Source: Osmia lignaria lignaria
Taxonomy: Eukaryota > Arthropoda > Insecta > Hymenoptera > Megachilidae
DNA length: 64,000 nt
Direction: 5' to 3'
NCBI RefSeq assembly: GCF_051020975.1
Contig: NC_135035.1
Location: forward strand, 3,596,001 to 3,660,000
Part shown: positions 12,951 through 28,252 of the stretch, one piece after another
Layout of the letters: each line of letters begins with the position of its first letter
Position numbering within the stretch: the first letter of the stretch is position 1
The notes under the pieces: generated by a model
The model's input: only the letters and a program-made list of their open reading frames with translations
Told to the model about the DNA's origin: nothing
Databases searched by the model: none
Made by a program: the position numbers and the translations under genes

Positions 12951-15900
12951 ATGGTAATAATGATTTTGTTGTTAAATGTACATTACATATCTAATGTAAA
13001 TATAGTAATAATGATATTGTTATTAAATGCACATTGATCTGTGGGAATGAATCAGTATATTACATTGTCTCTAATGTAGATATGGTAATAATGATATTGA
13101 TACGAAATGTACATTACATATCTAATGTAGATATAGTACTAATGATATTGTTATTATATGTTCATAGATCTGTGGGAATGAATCAGTATATCACATTATA
13201 TGGAGTGTACAAATAGTGCTAATGATATTGTTGTTAAATGTACATTGATCTGTGGGTAGCAATCAGTATATGACATTATATCTAATGTAGATATAGTAAT
13301 AATGATATTGTTAATAATGTACATTGATCTGTTGGAATGAATCTATAAATTACATTGTATCGAATGTAGATATAGTGCTAATGATAATGTTATTAAATGT
13401 ACATTGATCTGTGGGTAGCAATCAGTATATTACATTATGTCCCATGCAGATATAGTAACAAGATATTGTTATTAAATGTACATTGATCTGTGGGAATGAA
13501 TCAGTATATTACGTTAGATCAAATGTACATATAGCACTAGTGATACTGTTATTATATGTACATTGATCTGTGGGAATGAGTCAGTATATTACATTATATC
13601 GAATGTAGATATAGTACTAATGATATTGTTATTAAATGTACATTGATCTGTTGGAATGTATCTGCATATGACATTACATATCGAATGTGGATATAGTACC
13701 AATGATATTGTTATTAAATGTACATTGATCTGCGGGAAGGAATCAGTATATTACATTATATCTAATGTAGATATGGTAATAATGATATTGTCATTAAATG
13801 TACATTAATCTGTGGGAATGAATCTGTATATTTCATTATATCGAATGTAGATATAGTGGTAATGATATTGTTACTAAATGTACATTGACCTGTGGGTAGC
13901 AATCAGTATATTACATTATATCTATTGTAGATATGGTAATAATGACATTGGTACTAAATGTAGGTACATTGATCTGCTGGAATGTATTACTATATGACAT
14001 TATATCTAATGTAGATATAGTACTAATGATATTGTTATTAAATGTACATTGATCTGTTGGAATGTATTTGCATATGACATTACATATCGAATGTGGATAT
14101 AGTACCAATGATATTGTTATTAAATGTACATTGACCTGTGGGAATGAATCAGTATATTACGTTATATCAAAAGTACATATAGCACTAATGATATTGTTAT
14201 TATATGTACATTGATCTGTGGGATCGAATCAGTATATTACGTTATATCTAGTGTAGATATGGTAACAATCACATTGGTACTAAATGTAGGTACATAGATC
14301 TGTTGGAATGTATCACTATACGACATTATGTCTAATGTGGATATAGTAATAATGATATTGTTATTAAATGTACATTCATCTGTGGGAATGAATCAGGATA
14401 TTACATTATATCGAATGTAGATATAGTGCTAATGATATTGTTACTAAATGTACATTGACCTGTGGGTAGCAATCAGTATATTACATTATATCTATTGTAG
14501 ATATGGCAATAATGACATTGGTACTAAATGTAGGTACATTGATCTGCTGGAATGTATTACTATATGACATTATATCTAATGTAGATATAGTAATAACGAT
14601 ATTGTTATTAAATGTACATTGATCTGTGGGAATGAGTCAGTATATTACATTATATCGAATGTAGATATAGTACTAATGATATTGTTATTAAATGTACATT
14701 GATCTGTTGGAATGTATCTGCATATGACATTGCATATCGAATGTGGATCTAGTACCAATGATATTGTTATTAAATGTACATTGATCTGCGGGAAGGTATC
14801 AGTATATTACATTATATCTAATGTAGATACGGTAATAATGATATTGTCATTAAATGTACATTGATCTGTGGGAATGAATCTGTATATGGCATTACACCTA
14901 ATGTAGATATGGTAATAATGATATTGTTATTGAATGTACACTACATATCTAATGTAGATATAGTACCAATGATATTGTTATTACATGTACCTTGATCTGT
15001 GGGAATGAATCAGTATATTACATTATATGGAACGTTGATATGGTAATAATGATTTTGTTGTTAAATGTACATTACATATCTAATGTAAATATAGTAATAA
15101 TGATATTGTTATTAAATGCACATTGATCTGTGGGAATGAATCAGTATATTACATTGTCTCTAATGTAGATATGGTAATAATGATATTGATACGAAATGTA
15201 CATTACATATCTAATGTAGATATAGTACTAATGATATTGTTATTATATGTACATAGATCTGTGGGTAGCAATCAGTATATGACATTATATCTAACGTAGA
15301 TATAGTAATAATGATATTGTTAATAATGTACATTGATCTGTGGGAATGAATCTATAAATTATATTGTATCGAATGTAGATATAGTGCTAATGATATTGTT
15401 ATTAAATGTACATTGATCTGTGGGTAGCAATCAGTATATTACAATATATCCCATGTAGATATAGTAACAAGATATTGTTATTAAATGTACATTGATCTGT
15501 GGGAATGAATCAGTATATTACGTTATATAAAATGCACATATAGCACTAATGATATTGTTATTATATGTACATTGATCTGTGGGATCGAATCAGTATATTA
15601 CGTTATATCTAGTGTATATATGGTAACAGTCACATTGGTACTAAATGTAGGTACAAAGATCTGTTGGAATGTATCACTATACGACATTATGTCTAATGGA
15701 GATATAGTAATAATGATATTGTTATTAAATGTACATTGATCTGTGGGAATGAGTCAGTATATTACATTATATCGAATGCAGATATAGTACTAATGATATT
15801 GTTATTAAATGTACATTGATCTGTTGGAATGTATCTGCATATGACATTACATATCGAATGTGGATATAGTACCAATGATATTGTTATTAAATGTACATTG

Positions 15901-16402
15901 ATCTGTGGGAAGGAATCAGTATATTACATTATATCTAATGTAGATATGGTAATAATGATATTGTCATTAAATGTACATTGATCTGTGCGAATGAATCTGT
16001 ATATTTCATTATATCGAATGTAGATGTGGTGCTAATGATATTGTTATTATATGTACATTGATCTGTGGGATCGAATCAGTATATTACGTTATATCTAATG
16101 TAGATATGGTAACAATCACATTGGTACTAAATGTAGGTACATTGATCTGTTGGAATGTATCTGCATATGACATTACATATCGAATGTAGATATAGTACTA
16201 ATGATATTGTTGTTAAATGTACATTGATCTGTAGGTAGTAATCAGTATATTACATTATATCTAATGTAGATATGGTGATAATGATATTGTTATTAAATGT
16301 ACATTACATATCGAATGTAGATACAGTACTACTGATATTGTTATTAAATGTACATTGATCTGTGGGTAGTAATCAGTATATTGCAATATATCTAATGTAG
16401 AT
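12951..16402 (+). repeat. 3,452-bp higher-order repeat, copy 1
   Basis: Landmarks in this unit recur 3,452 bp later, for example the GCACATTGATCTGTGGGAAT monomer preceded by AATGTAAATATAG (13,020 and 16,472). Offset 36,200 bp, about 12,951-16,670 matches about 49,151-52,870 at the end of the 12-kb block. Offset 23,989 bp, 13,034 onward matches 37,023 onward. The unit contains 79, 80, 82, 84 and 51-bp monomers. Confidence 0.8.
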
Positions 16403-19400
16403 ATGGTAATAATGATTTTGTTGTTAAATGTACATTACATATCTAATGTAAATATAGTAATAATGATATTGTTATTAAATGCACATTGATCTGTGGGAAT
16501 GAATCAGTATATTACATTGTCTCTAATGTAGATATGGTAATAATGATATTGATACGAAATGTACATTACATATCTAATGTAGATATAGTACTAATGATAT
16601 TGTTATTATATGTTCATAGATCTGTGGGAATGAATCAGTATATCACATTATATGGAGTGTACAAATAGTGCTAATGATATTGTTGTTAAATGTACATTGA
16701 TCTGTGGGTAGCAATCAGTATATGACATTATATCTAATGTAGATATAGTAATAATGATATTGTTAATAATGTACATTGATCTGTTGGAATGAATCTATAA
16801 ATTACATTGTATCGAATGTAGATATAGTGCTCATGATAATGTTATTAGATGTACATTGATCTGTGGGTAGCAATCAGTATATTACATTATGTCCCATGCA
16901 GATATAGTAACAAGATATTGTTATTAAATGTACATTGATCTGTGGGAATGAATCAGTATATTACGTTATATCAAATGTACATATAGCACTAGTGATACTG
17001 TTATTATATGTACATTGATCTGTGGGAATGAGTCAGTATATTACATTATATCGAATGTAGATATGGTAATAATGATATTGTCATTAAATGTACATTAATC
17101 TGTGGGAATGAATCTGTATATTTCATTATATCGAATGTAGATATAGTGGTAATGATATTGTTACTAAATGTACATTGACCTGTGGGTAGCAATCAGTATA
17201 TTACATTATATCTATTGTAGATATGGTAATAATGACATTGGTACTAAATGTTGGTACATTGATCTGCTGGAATGTATTACTATATGACATTATATCTAAT
17301 GTAGATATAGTACTAATGATATTGTTATTAAATGAACATTGATCTGTTGGAATGTATTTGCATATGACATTACATATCGAATGTGGATATAGTACCAATG
17401 ATATTGTTATTAAATGTACATTGACCTGTGGGAATGAATCAGTATATTACGTTATATCAAAAGTACATATAGCACTAATGATATTGTTATTATATGTACA
17501 TTGATCTGTGGGATCGAATCAGTATATTACGTTATATCTAGTGTAGATATGGTAACAATCACATTGGTACTAAATGTAGGTACATAGATCTGTTGGAATG
17601 TATCACTATACGACATTATGTCTAATGTGGATATAGTAATAATGATATTGTTATTAAATGTACATTCATCTGTGGGAATGAATCAGGATATTACATTATA
17701 TCGAATGTAGATATAGTGCTAATGATATTGTTACTAAATGTACATTGACCTGTGGGTAGCAACCAGTATATTACATTATATCTATTGTAGATATGGCAAT
17801 AATGACATTGGTACTAAATGTAGGTACATTGATCTGCTGGAATGTATTACTATATGACATTATATCTAATGTAGATATAGTAATAACGATATTGTTATTA
17901 AATGTACATTGATCTGTGGGAATGAGTCAGTATATTACATTATATCGAATGTAGATATAGTACTAATGATATTGTTATTAAATGTACATTGATCTGTTGG
18001 AATGTATCTGCATATGACATTGCATATCGAATGTGGATCTAGTACCAATGATATTGTTATTAAATGTACATTGATCTGCGGGAAGGTATCAGTATATTAC
18101 ATTATATCTAATGTAGATACGGTAATAATGATATTGTCATTAAATGTACATTGATCTGTGGGAATGAATCTGTATATGGCATTACACCTAATGTAGATAT
18201 GGTAATAATGATATTGTTATTGAATGTACACTACATATCTAATGTAGATATAGTACCAATGATATTGTTATTACATGTACCTTGATCTGTGGGAATGAAT
18301 CAGTATATTACATTATATGGAACGTTGATATGGTAATAATGATTTTGTTGTTAAATGTACATTACATATCTAATGTAAATATAGTAATAATGATATTGTT
18401 ATTAAATGCACATTGATCTGTGGGAATGAATCAGTATATTACATTGTCTCTAATGTAGATATGGTAATAATGATATTGATACGAAATGTACATTACATAT
18501 CTAATGTAGATATAGTACTAATGATATTGTTATTATATGTACATAGATCTGTGGGTAGCAATCAGTATTTGACATTATATCTAACGTAGATATAGTAATA
18601 ATGATATTGTTAACAATGTACATTGATCTGTGGGAATGAATCTATAAATTATATTGTATCGAATGTAGATATAGTGCTAATGATATTGTTATTAAATGTA
18701 CATTGATCTGTGGGTAGCAATCAGTATATTACAATATATCCCATGTAGATATAGTAACAAGATATTGTTATTAAATGTACATTGATCTGTGGGAATGAAT
18801 CAGTATATTACGTTATATAAAATGCACATATAGCACGAATGATATTGTTATTATATGTACATTGATCTGTGGGATCGAATCAGTATATTACGTTATATCT
18901 AGTGTATATATGGTAACAGTCACATTGGTACTAAATGTAGGTACAAAGATCTGTTGGAATGTATCACTATACGACATTATGTCTAATGGAGATATAGTAA
19001 TAATGATATTGTTATTAAATGTACATTGATCTGTGGGAATGAGTCAGTATATTACATTATATCGAATGCAGATATAGTACTAATGATATTGTTATTAAAT
19101 GTACATTGATCTGTTGGAATGTATCTGCATATGACATTACATATCGAATGTGGATATAGTACCAATGATATTGTTATTAAATGTACATTGATCTGTGGGA
19201 AGGAATCAGTATATTACATTATATCTAATGTAGATATGGTAATAATGATATTGTCATTAAATGTACATTGATCTGTGGGAATGAATCTGTATATTTCATT
19301 ATATCGAGTGTAGATGTGGTGCTAATGATATTGTTATTATATGTACATTGATCTGTGGGATCGAATCAGTATATTACGTTATATCTAGTGTAGATATGGT

Positions 19401-19430
19401 AACAATCACATTGGTACTAAATGTAGGTAC
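16403..19430 (+). repeat. 3,452-bp higher-order repeat, copy 2 (162 bp deleted)
   Basis: It matches copy 1 at offset 3,452 bp to about 17,055, then at offset 3,290 bp to about 19,430. The 162-bp difference is one 82-bp and one 80-bp monomer lost at about 17,055, where CGAATGTAGATAT runs straight into GGTAATAATGATATTGTCAT. Differences from copy 1 are few, for example AATGTTGGTAC against AATGTAGGTAC near 17,250 and TTAACAATG against TTAATAATG near 18,611. Confidence 0.8.
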
Positions 19431-21184
19431 ATAGATCTGTTGGAATGTATCACTTTACGACATTATGTCTAATGTAGATATAGTAATAATGATATTGTTA
19501 TTAAATGTACATTCATCTGTGGGAATGAATCAGTATATTACATTATATCGAATGTAGATATAGTGCTAATGATATTGTTACTAAATGTGCATTGACCTGT
19601 GGGTAGCAATCAGTATATTACATTATATCTATTGTAGATATGGTAATAACGACATTGGTACTAAATGTAGGTACATTGATCTGCTGGAATGTATTACTAT
19701 ATGACATTATATCTAATGTAGATATAGTAATAACGATATTGTTATTAAATGTACATTGATCTGTGGGAATGAGTCAGTATATTACATTATATCGAATGTA
19801 GATATAGTACTAATGATATTGTTATTAAATGTACATTGATCTGTTGGAATGTATCTGCATATGATATTACATATCGAATGTGGATATAGTACCAATGATA
19901 TTGTTATTAAATGTACATTGATCTGCGGGAAGGAATCAGTATATTACATTATGTCGAATGTAGATATAGTGCTAATGATATTGATACTGAATGTACATTG
20001 ACCTGTGGGTAGCAATCAGTATATTACATTATATCTATTGTAGATATGGTAATAATGACATTGGTACTAAATGTAGGTACATTGATCTGCTGGAATGTAT
20101 TACTATATGACATTATATCTAATGTAGATATAGTAATAACGATATTGTTATTAAATGTACATTGATCTGTGGGAATGAGTCAGTATATTACATTATATCG
20201 AATGTAGATATAGTGCTAATGATATTGTTACTAAATGTACATTGACCTGTTGGTAGCAATCAGTATATTACATTATATCTAGTGTAGATATGGCAATAAT
20301 GACATCGGTACTAAATGTAGGTACATTGATCTGTTGCAATGTATCAGTATATTACATTATATCTAATGTAGATATGGTGATAATGATATTGTTATTAAAT
20401 GTACATTACATATCGAATGTAGATACAGTACTACTGATATTGTTATTAAATGTACATTGATCTGTGGGTAGTAATCAGTATATTGCAATATATCTAATGT
20501 AGATATGGTAATAATGATTTTGTTGTTAAATGTACATTACATATCTAATGTAAATATAGTAATAATGATATTGTTATTGAATGCACATTGATCTGTGGGA
20601 ATGAATCAGTATATTACATTGTCTCTAATGTAGATATGGTAATAATGATATTGATACGAAATGTACATTACATATCTAATGTAGATATAGTACTAATGAT
20701 ATTGTTATTATATGTTCATAGATCTGTGGGAATGAATCAGTATATCACATTATATGGAGTGTACAAATAGTGCTAATGATATTGTTATTAAATGTACATT
20801 GATCTGTGGGTAGCAATCAGTATATGACATTATATCTAATGTAGATATAGTAATAATGATATTGTTAATAATGTACATTGATCTGTGGGAATGAATCTAT
20901 AAATTACATTGTATCGAATGTAGATATAGTGCTAATGATATTGTTATTAAATGTACATTGATCTGTGGGTAGCAATCAGTATATTACATTATATCCCATG
21001 TAGATACAGTAACAAGATATTGTTATTAAATGTACATTGATCTGTGGGATCGGATCAGTATATTACGTTATATCTAGTGTAGATATGGTAACAGTCACAT
21101 TGGTACTAAATGTAGGTACATAGATCTGTTGGAATGTATCACTATACGACATTGTGTCTAATGTAGATATAGTAATAATGATAT
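19431..21184 (+). repeat. Mosaic linker of satellite monomers
   Basis: From 19,431 to about 20,335 the monomer order resembles 10,700-11,230, including the TTGCAATGTATCAG monomer at about 20,334. From about 20,337 the sequence follows the 52,435-54,255 block at offset 32,098 bp. It holds nothing but satellite monomers. Confidence 0.7.
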
Positions 21185-22935
21185 TGTTATTAAATGTACA
21201 TTGATCTGTGGGAATGAATCAGTATATTACATTATATCTATTGTAGATATGGTAATAATGAAATTGGTACTAAATGCACGTACATTGATCTGTTGGAACG
21301 AATAAGTATATTACATTATATCAAATGTAGATATAGTACTAGTGATATTGTTATTATATGTACATTGATCTGTGAGAAGTAACCATTATATTACATTATA
21401 TCGAAAGTAGATATAGTGCTAATGATATTGTGATTAAATGTACATTGATCTGTGGGAATGAATCAGTATATTACATTATATGAAATGTAGATATACTACT
21501 AATGATATTGTTATTAAATGTACAGTGATCTGTGGGATCGAATCATTATATTTCATTATATCTAGTGTAGATATGGTAATAATGACATTGGTACTAAATG
21601 TAGGTACACTGATCTGTTGGGATGTATCACTATATGACATTATATCTAATGTAGGTACAGTAATAATGATATTGTTATTGAATGTACATTGATCTGTGGG
21701 AAGGGATCAGTATATTTCATTATATCGAATGTAGATACAGTAAGAATGATAATTGTTATTTAATGTACATTGATCTGTGGGACGTAATCACCACATTACA
21801 TTATACCTAACGTAGATATAGTTATAACGATATTGCTATTATATGTACATTGATCTGTGGGAGGGGATCAGTATATTACATTATATGTAATGTAGATATA
21901 GTACTAATGATATTGTTATTACATGTACATCGATCTGTGGGAAGGTATCAGTATATTACATTATATCCAAAGTAGATATAGTATGAATGATAATTGTTAC
22001 TAAATGTATCTTGATCTGTGGGAATGAATCAGTATACTACCTTACATCCAACGTAGATATGGTAATAATAATATTGTTATTAATTGTACATTACATATCT
22101 AATGTAGATATAGTACGAATGATATTGGTATTATATGTACATTGATCTGTGGGAAGGGATCAGTATATTACATTATATCCAATGTACATATAGTAATAAT
22201 GATATTGTTATTAAATGTACACTGATCTGGGGGACGTAATCACCACATTACATTATACCTAACGTAGATACAGTTATAACGATATTGCTATTATATGTAC
22301 ATTGATCTGTGGGAAGGGATCAGTATATTTCATTATATCGAATGTAGATATAGTGCTAATGATATTGTTATTAAATGAACATTGATCTGTGGGAAGGCAT
22401 CCGTATATTACATTATATCTAATGTAGATATGGTAAAATTGAAATTGTTTTTAAGACTACATTACATACCTAATGTAGATATAGTACGAACGATGTTGTT
22501 ATTAAATGTACATTGATCTGTGGGACGGAATCAGTATATTACATTATATGTAATGTGGATGTAGTACTAATGATATTGTTACTATATGTAGGTTGATCTG
22601 TAGGAAGGGATCAGTGTATTACATTATATCTAATGTAGATATAGTACTAATGATATTGTTATTATATGTACATTAATCCTTGGAAGGGAATCCGTATATT
22701 ACGTTGTAACCGATGTAGATATAGTAATAACGATATTGCTATTATATGTACATTGATCTGTGGGAAGGGATCAGTATATTTCATTATATCGAATGTAGAT
22801 ATAGTGCTAATGATATTGTTATTAAATGAACATTGATCTGTGGGAAGGCATCCGTATATTACATTATATCTAATGTAGATATGGTAAAATTGAAATTGTT
22901 TTTAAGACTACATTACATACCTAATGTAGATATAG
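21185..22935 (+). repeat. Partial 3,156-type unit with a 451-bp internal duplication
   Basis: About 21,185-22,800 matches about 3,054-4,669 (offset 18,131 bp), including its left flank, so it descends from the left edge of the 3,156-bp domain rather than from an inner copy. At about 22,800 it repeats the GAACATTGATCTGTGGGAAG and GGTAAAATTGAAATTG monomers seen 451 bp earlier (22,391 and 22,842). The offset of 451 bp equals five 80-bp plus one 51-bp monomer, a tandem duplication of a small block. Confidence 0.75.
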
Positions 22936-23751
22936 TACGAATGCTGTTGTTATTAAATGTACATTGATCTGTGGGTAGCAATCGGTATATGACATTATAT
23001 CTAATGTAGATATAGTAATAATGATATTGTTAATAATGTACATTGATCTGTTGGAATGAATCTATAAATTACATTGTATCGAATGTAGATATAGTGCTAA
23101 TGATAATGTTATTAAATGTACATTGATCTGTGGGTAGCAATCAGTATATTACATTATATCGAATGCAGATATAGTACTAATGATATTGTTATTAAATGTA
23201 CATTGATCTGTTGGAATGTATTTGCATATGACATTACATATCGAATGTGGATATAGTACCAATGATATTGTTATTAAATGTACATTGACCTGTGGGAATG
23301 AATCAGTATATTACGTTATATCAAAAGTACATATAGCACTAATGATATTGTTATTATATGTACATTGATCTGTGGGATCGAATCAGTATATTACGTTATA
23401 TCTAGTGTAGATATGGTAACAATCACATTGGTACTAAATGTAGGTACATAGATCTGTTGGAATATATCACTATACGACATTATGTCAAATGTAGATATAG
23501 TAATAATGATATTATTATTAAATGTACATTCATCTGTGGGAATGAATCAGTATATTACATTATATCGAATGTAGATATAGTGCTAATGATATTGTTACTA
23601 AGTGTACATTGACCTGTGGGTAGCAATCAGTATATTACGTTATATCTATTGTAGATATGGTAATAATGACATTGGTACTAAATGCACGTACATTGATCTG
23701 TTGGAACGAATAAGTATATTACATTATACCTCATGTAGATATAGTGCTAAC
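22936..23751 (+). repeat. Mosaic linker shared with the 2,740-bp unit
   Basis: The stretch about 23,200-23,730, with TATTTGCATATG, AAAAGTACATATAGC, the TTGGAATATATCAC copy and AATGCACGTAC, reappears at about 57,790-58,320 (offset 34,593 bp) and in later copies of the 2,740-bp unit. It looks like source or sister material for that HOR. Confidence 0.7.
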
Positions 23752-26700
23752 GATATTGTTATTAAATGTACATTGATCTGTGGGTAGCAATCAGTATATG
23801 ACATTATATCTAATGTAGATATAGTAATAATGATATTGTTAATAATGTACATTGATCTGTGGGAATGAATCTATAAATTACATTGTATCGAATGTAGATA
23901 TAGTGCTAATGATATTGTTATTAAATGTACATTGATCTGTGGGTAGCAATCAGTATATTACATTATATGAAATGTAGATATACTACTAATGATATTGTTA
24001 TTAAATGTACAGTGATCTGTGGGATCGAATCATTATATTTCATTATATCTAGTGTAGATATGGTAATAATGACATTGGTACTAAATGTAGGTACACTGAT
24101 CTGTTGGGATGTATCACTATATGACATTATATGTAATGTAGATATAGTACTAATGATATTGTTATTACATGTACATCGATCTGTGGGAAGGTATCAGTAT
24201 ATTACATTATATCCAAAGTAGATATAGTATGAATGATAATTGTTATTAAATGTATCTTGATCTGTGGGAATGAATCAGTATACTACCTTACATCCAACGT
24301 AGATATGGTAATAATAATATTGTTATTAATTGTACATTACATATCTAATGTAGATATAGTACGAATGATATTGGTATTATATGTACATTGATCTGTGGGA
24401 AGGGATCAGTATATTACATTATATCCAATGTACATATAGTAATAATGATATTGTTATTAAATGTACACTGATCTGGGGGACGTAATCACCACATTACATT
24501 ATACCTAACGTAGATACAGTTATAACGATATTGCTATTATATGTACATTGATCTGTGGGAAGGAATCAGTATATTTCATTATATCGAATGTAGATATAGT
24601 GCTAATGATATTGTTATTAAATGAACATTGATCTGTGGGAAGGCATCCGTATATTACATTATATCTAATGTAGATATGGTAAAATTGAAATTGTTTTTAA
24701 GACTACATTACATACCTAATGTAGATATAGTACGAATGATGTTGTTATTAAATGTACATTGATCTGTGGGAATGAATCACTATATTGCATTATATCGAAT
24801 GTAGATATAGTACCAATGCTATTGTAATTCAATGTAAATTGATCTGGGGGAAGGAATCAGTATATTACATTATGTCCAACGCAGATATATTAATAATGGC
24901 ATTGTTTGTAAATGTATATTACATATCAAATGTAGATATAGTACTAATAATATTGTTATTAAATGTACATTGATCTGAGGGAATGAATCAGTATATTACG
25001 TTATATCAAATGTACATATAGCACTAATGATATTGTTATTATATGTACATTGATCTGTGGGATCGAATCAGTATATTACGTTATATCTAGTGTAGATATG
25101 GTAACAATCACATTGGTACTAAATGTAGGTACATAGATCTGTTGGAATGTGTCACTATACGACATTACGTCTATTGTAGATATAGTAATAATGATATTGT
25201 TATTAAATGTACATTCATCTGTGGGAATGAATCAGTATATTACATTATATCGAATGTAGATATAGTGCTAATGATATTGTTACTAAATGTACATTGACCT
25301 GTGGGTAGCAATCAGTATATTACATTATATCTATTGTAGATATGGTAATAATGACATTGGTACTAAATGTAGGTACATTGATCTGCTGGAATGTATTACT
25401 ATATGACATTATATCTAATGTAGATATAGTAATAACGATATTGTTATTAAATGTACATTGATCTGTGGGAATGAGTCAGTATATTACATTATATCGAATG
25501 TAGATATAGTGCTAATGATATTGTTACTAAATGTACATTGACCTGTTGGTAGCAATCAGTATATTACATTATATCTAGTGTAGATATGGCAATAATGACA
25601 TCGGTACTAAATGTAGGTACATTGATCTGTTGCAATGTATCAGTATATTACATTATATCTAATGTAGATATGGTGATAATGATATTGATACGAAATGTAC
25701 ATTACAAATCTATTGTAGATATAGTACTAATGATATTGTTATTATATGTTCATAGATCTGTGGGAATGAATCAGTATATCACATTATATGGAATGTACAA
25801 ATAGTGCTCATGATATTGTTATTAAATGTACATTGATCTGTGGGTAGCAATCAGTATATGACATTATATCTAATGTAGATACAGTAATAATGATATTGTT
25901 AATAATGTACATTGATCTGTTGGAATGAATCTATAAATTACATTGTATCGAATGTAGATATAGTGCTAATGATATTGTTATTAAATGTACATTGATCTGT
26001 GGGTAGCAATCAGTATATTACAATATATCCCATGTAGATATAGTAACAAGATATTGTTATTAAATGTACATTGATCTGTGGGAATGAATCAGTATATTAC
26101 GTTATATAAAATGCACATATAGCACTAATGATATTGTTATTATATGTACATTGATCTGTGGGATCGAATCAGTATATTACGTTATATCTAGTGTATATAT
26201 GGTAACAGTCACATTGGTACTAAATGTAGGTACAAAGATCTGTTGGAATGTATCACTATACGACATTATGTCTAATGTAGATATAGTAATAATGATATTG
26301 TTATTAAATGTACATTGATCTGTGGGAATGAGTCAGTATATTACATTATATCGAATGCAGATATAGTACTAATGATATTGTTATTAAATGTACATTGATC
26401 TGTTGGAATGTATCTGCATATGACATTACATATCGAATGTGGATATAGTACCAATGATATTGTTATTAAATGTACATTGATCTGTGGGAAGGAATCAGTA
26501 TATTACATTATATCGAATGTAGATGTGGTGCTAATGAGATTGTTATTATATGTACATTGATCTGTGGGATCGAATCAGTATATTACGTTATATCTAGTGT
26601 AGATATGGTAACAATCACATTGGTACTAAATGTAGGTACATTGATCTGTTGGAATGTATCTGCATATGACATTACATATCGAATGTAGATATAGTACTAA

Positions 26701-28252
26701 TGATATTGTTGTTAAATTTACATTGATCTGTAGGTAGTAATCAGTATATTACATTATATCTAATGTAGATATGGTGATAATGATATTGTTATTAAATGTA
26801 CATTACATATCGAATGTAGATACAGTACTACTGATATTGTTATTAAATGTACATTGATCTGTGGGTAGTAATCAGTATATTGCAATATATCTAATGTAGA
26901 TATGGTAATAATGATTTTGTTGTTAAATGTACATTACATATCTAATGTAAATATAGTAATAATGATATTGTTATTAAATGCACATTGATCTGTGGGAATG
27001 AATCAGTATATTACATTGTCTCTAATGTAGATATGGTAATAATGATATTGATACGAAATGTACATTACATATCTAATGTAGATATAGTACTAATGATATT
27101 GTTATTATATGTTCATAGATCTGTGGGAATGAATCAGTATATCACATTATATGGAGTGTACAAATAGTGCTAATGATATTGTTGTTAAATGTACATTGAT
27201 CTGTGGGTAGCAATCAGTATATGACATTATATCTAATGTAGATATAGTAATAATGATATTGTTAATAATGTACATTGATCTGTTGGAATGAATCTATAAA
27301 TTACATTGTATCGAATGTAGATATAGTGCTAATGATAATGTTATTAAATGTACATTGATCTGTGGGTAGCAATCAGTATATTACATTATGTCCCATGCAG
27401 ATATAGTAACAAGATATTGTTATTAAATGTACATTGATCTGTGGGAATGAATCAGTATATTACGTTATATCAAATGTACATATAGCACTAGTGATACTGT
27501 TATTATATGTACATTGATCTGTGGGAATGAGTCAGTATATTACATTATATCGAATGTAGATATAGTACTAATGATATTGTTATTAAATGTACATTGATCT
27601 GTTGGAATGTATCTGCATATGACATTACATATCGAATGTGGATATAGTACCAATGATATTGTTATTAAATGTACATTGATCTGCGGGAAGGAATCAGTAT
27701 ATTACATTATATCTAATGTAGATATGGTAATAATGATATTGTCATTAAATGTACATTAATCTGTGGGAATGAATCTGTATATTTCATTATATCGAATGTA
27801 GATATAGTGGTAATGATATTGTTACTAAATGTACATTGACCTGTGGGTAGCAATCAGTATATTACATTATATCTATTGTAGATATGGTAATAATGACATT
27901 GGTACTAAATGTAGGTACATTGATCTGCTGGAATGTATTACTATATGACATTATATCTAATGTAGATATAGTACTAATGATATTGTTATTAAATGTACAT
28001 TGATCTGTTGGAATGTATTTGCATATGACATTACATATCGAATGTGGATATAGTACCAATGATATTGTTATTAAATGTACATTGACCTGTGGGAATGAAT
28101 CAGTATATTACGTTATATCAAAAGTACATATAGCACTAATGATATTGTTATTATATGTACATTGATCTGTGGGATCGAATCAGTATATTACGTTATATCT
28201 AGTGTAGATATGGTAACAATCACATTGGTACTAAATGTAGGTACATAGATCT
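23752..28252 (+). repeat. Large duplicate of 9,315-14,302 (486 bp shorter)
   Basis: The block aligns at offset 14,437 bp from about 9,315 to about 12,178, then at offset 13,951 bp to about 14,302. The missing 486 bp (12,178-12,663) are six whole monomers (80 + 80 + 82 + 80 + 80 + 84). Long stretches look identical by eye, including the unusual TGCTCATGATATTG and ACAAATCTATTGTAG variants. At about 28,252 it switches to the TCTCTTGGAATTTATC variant typical of the 3,156-bp unit. Confidence 0.82.
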
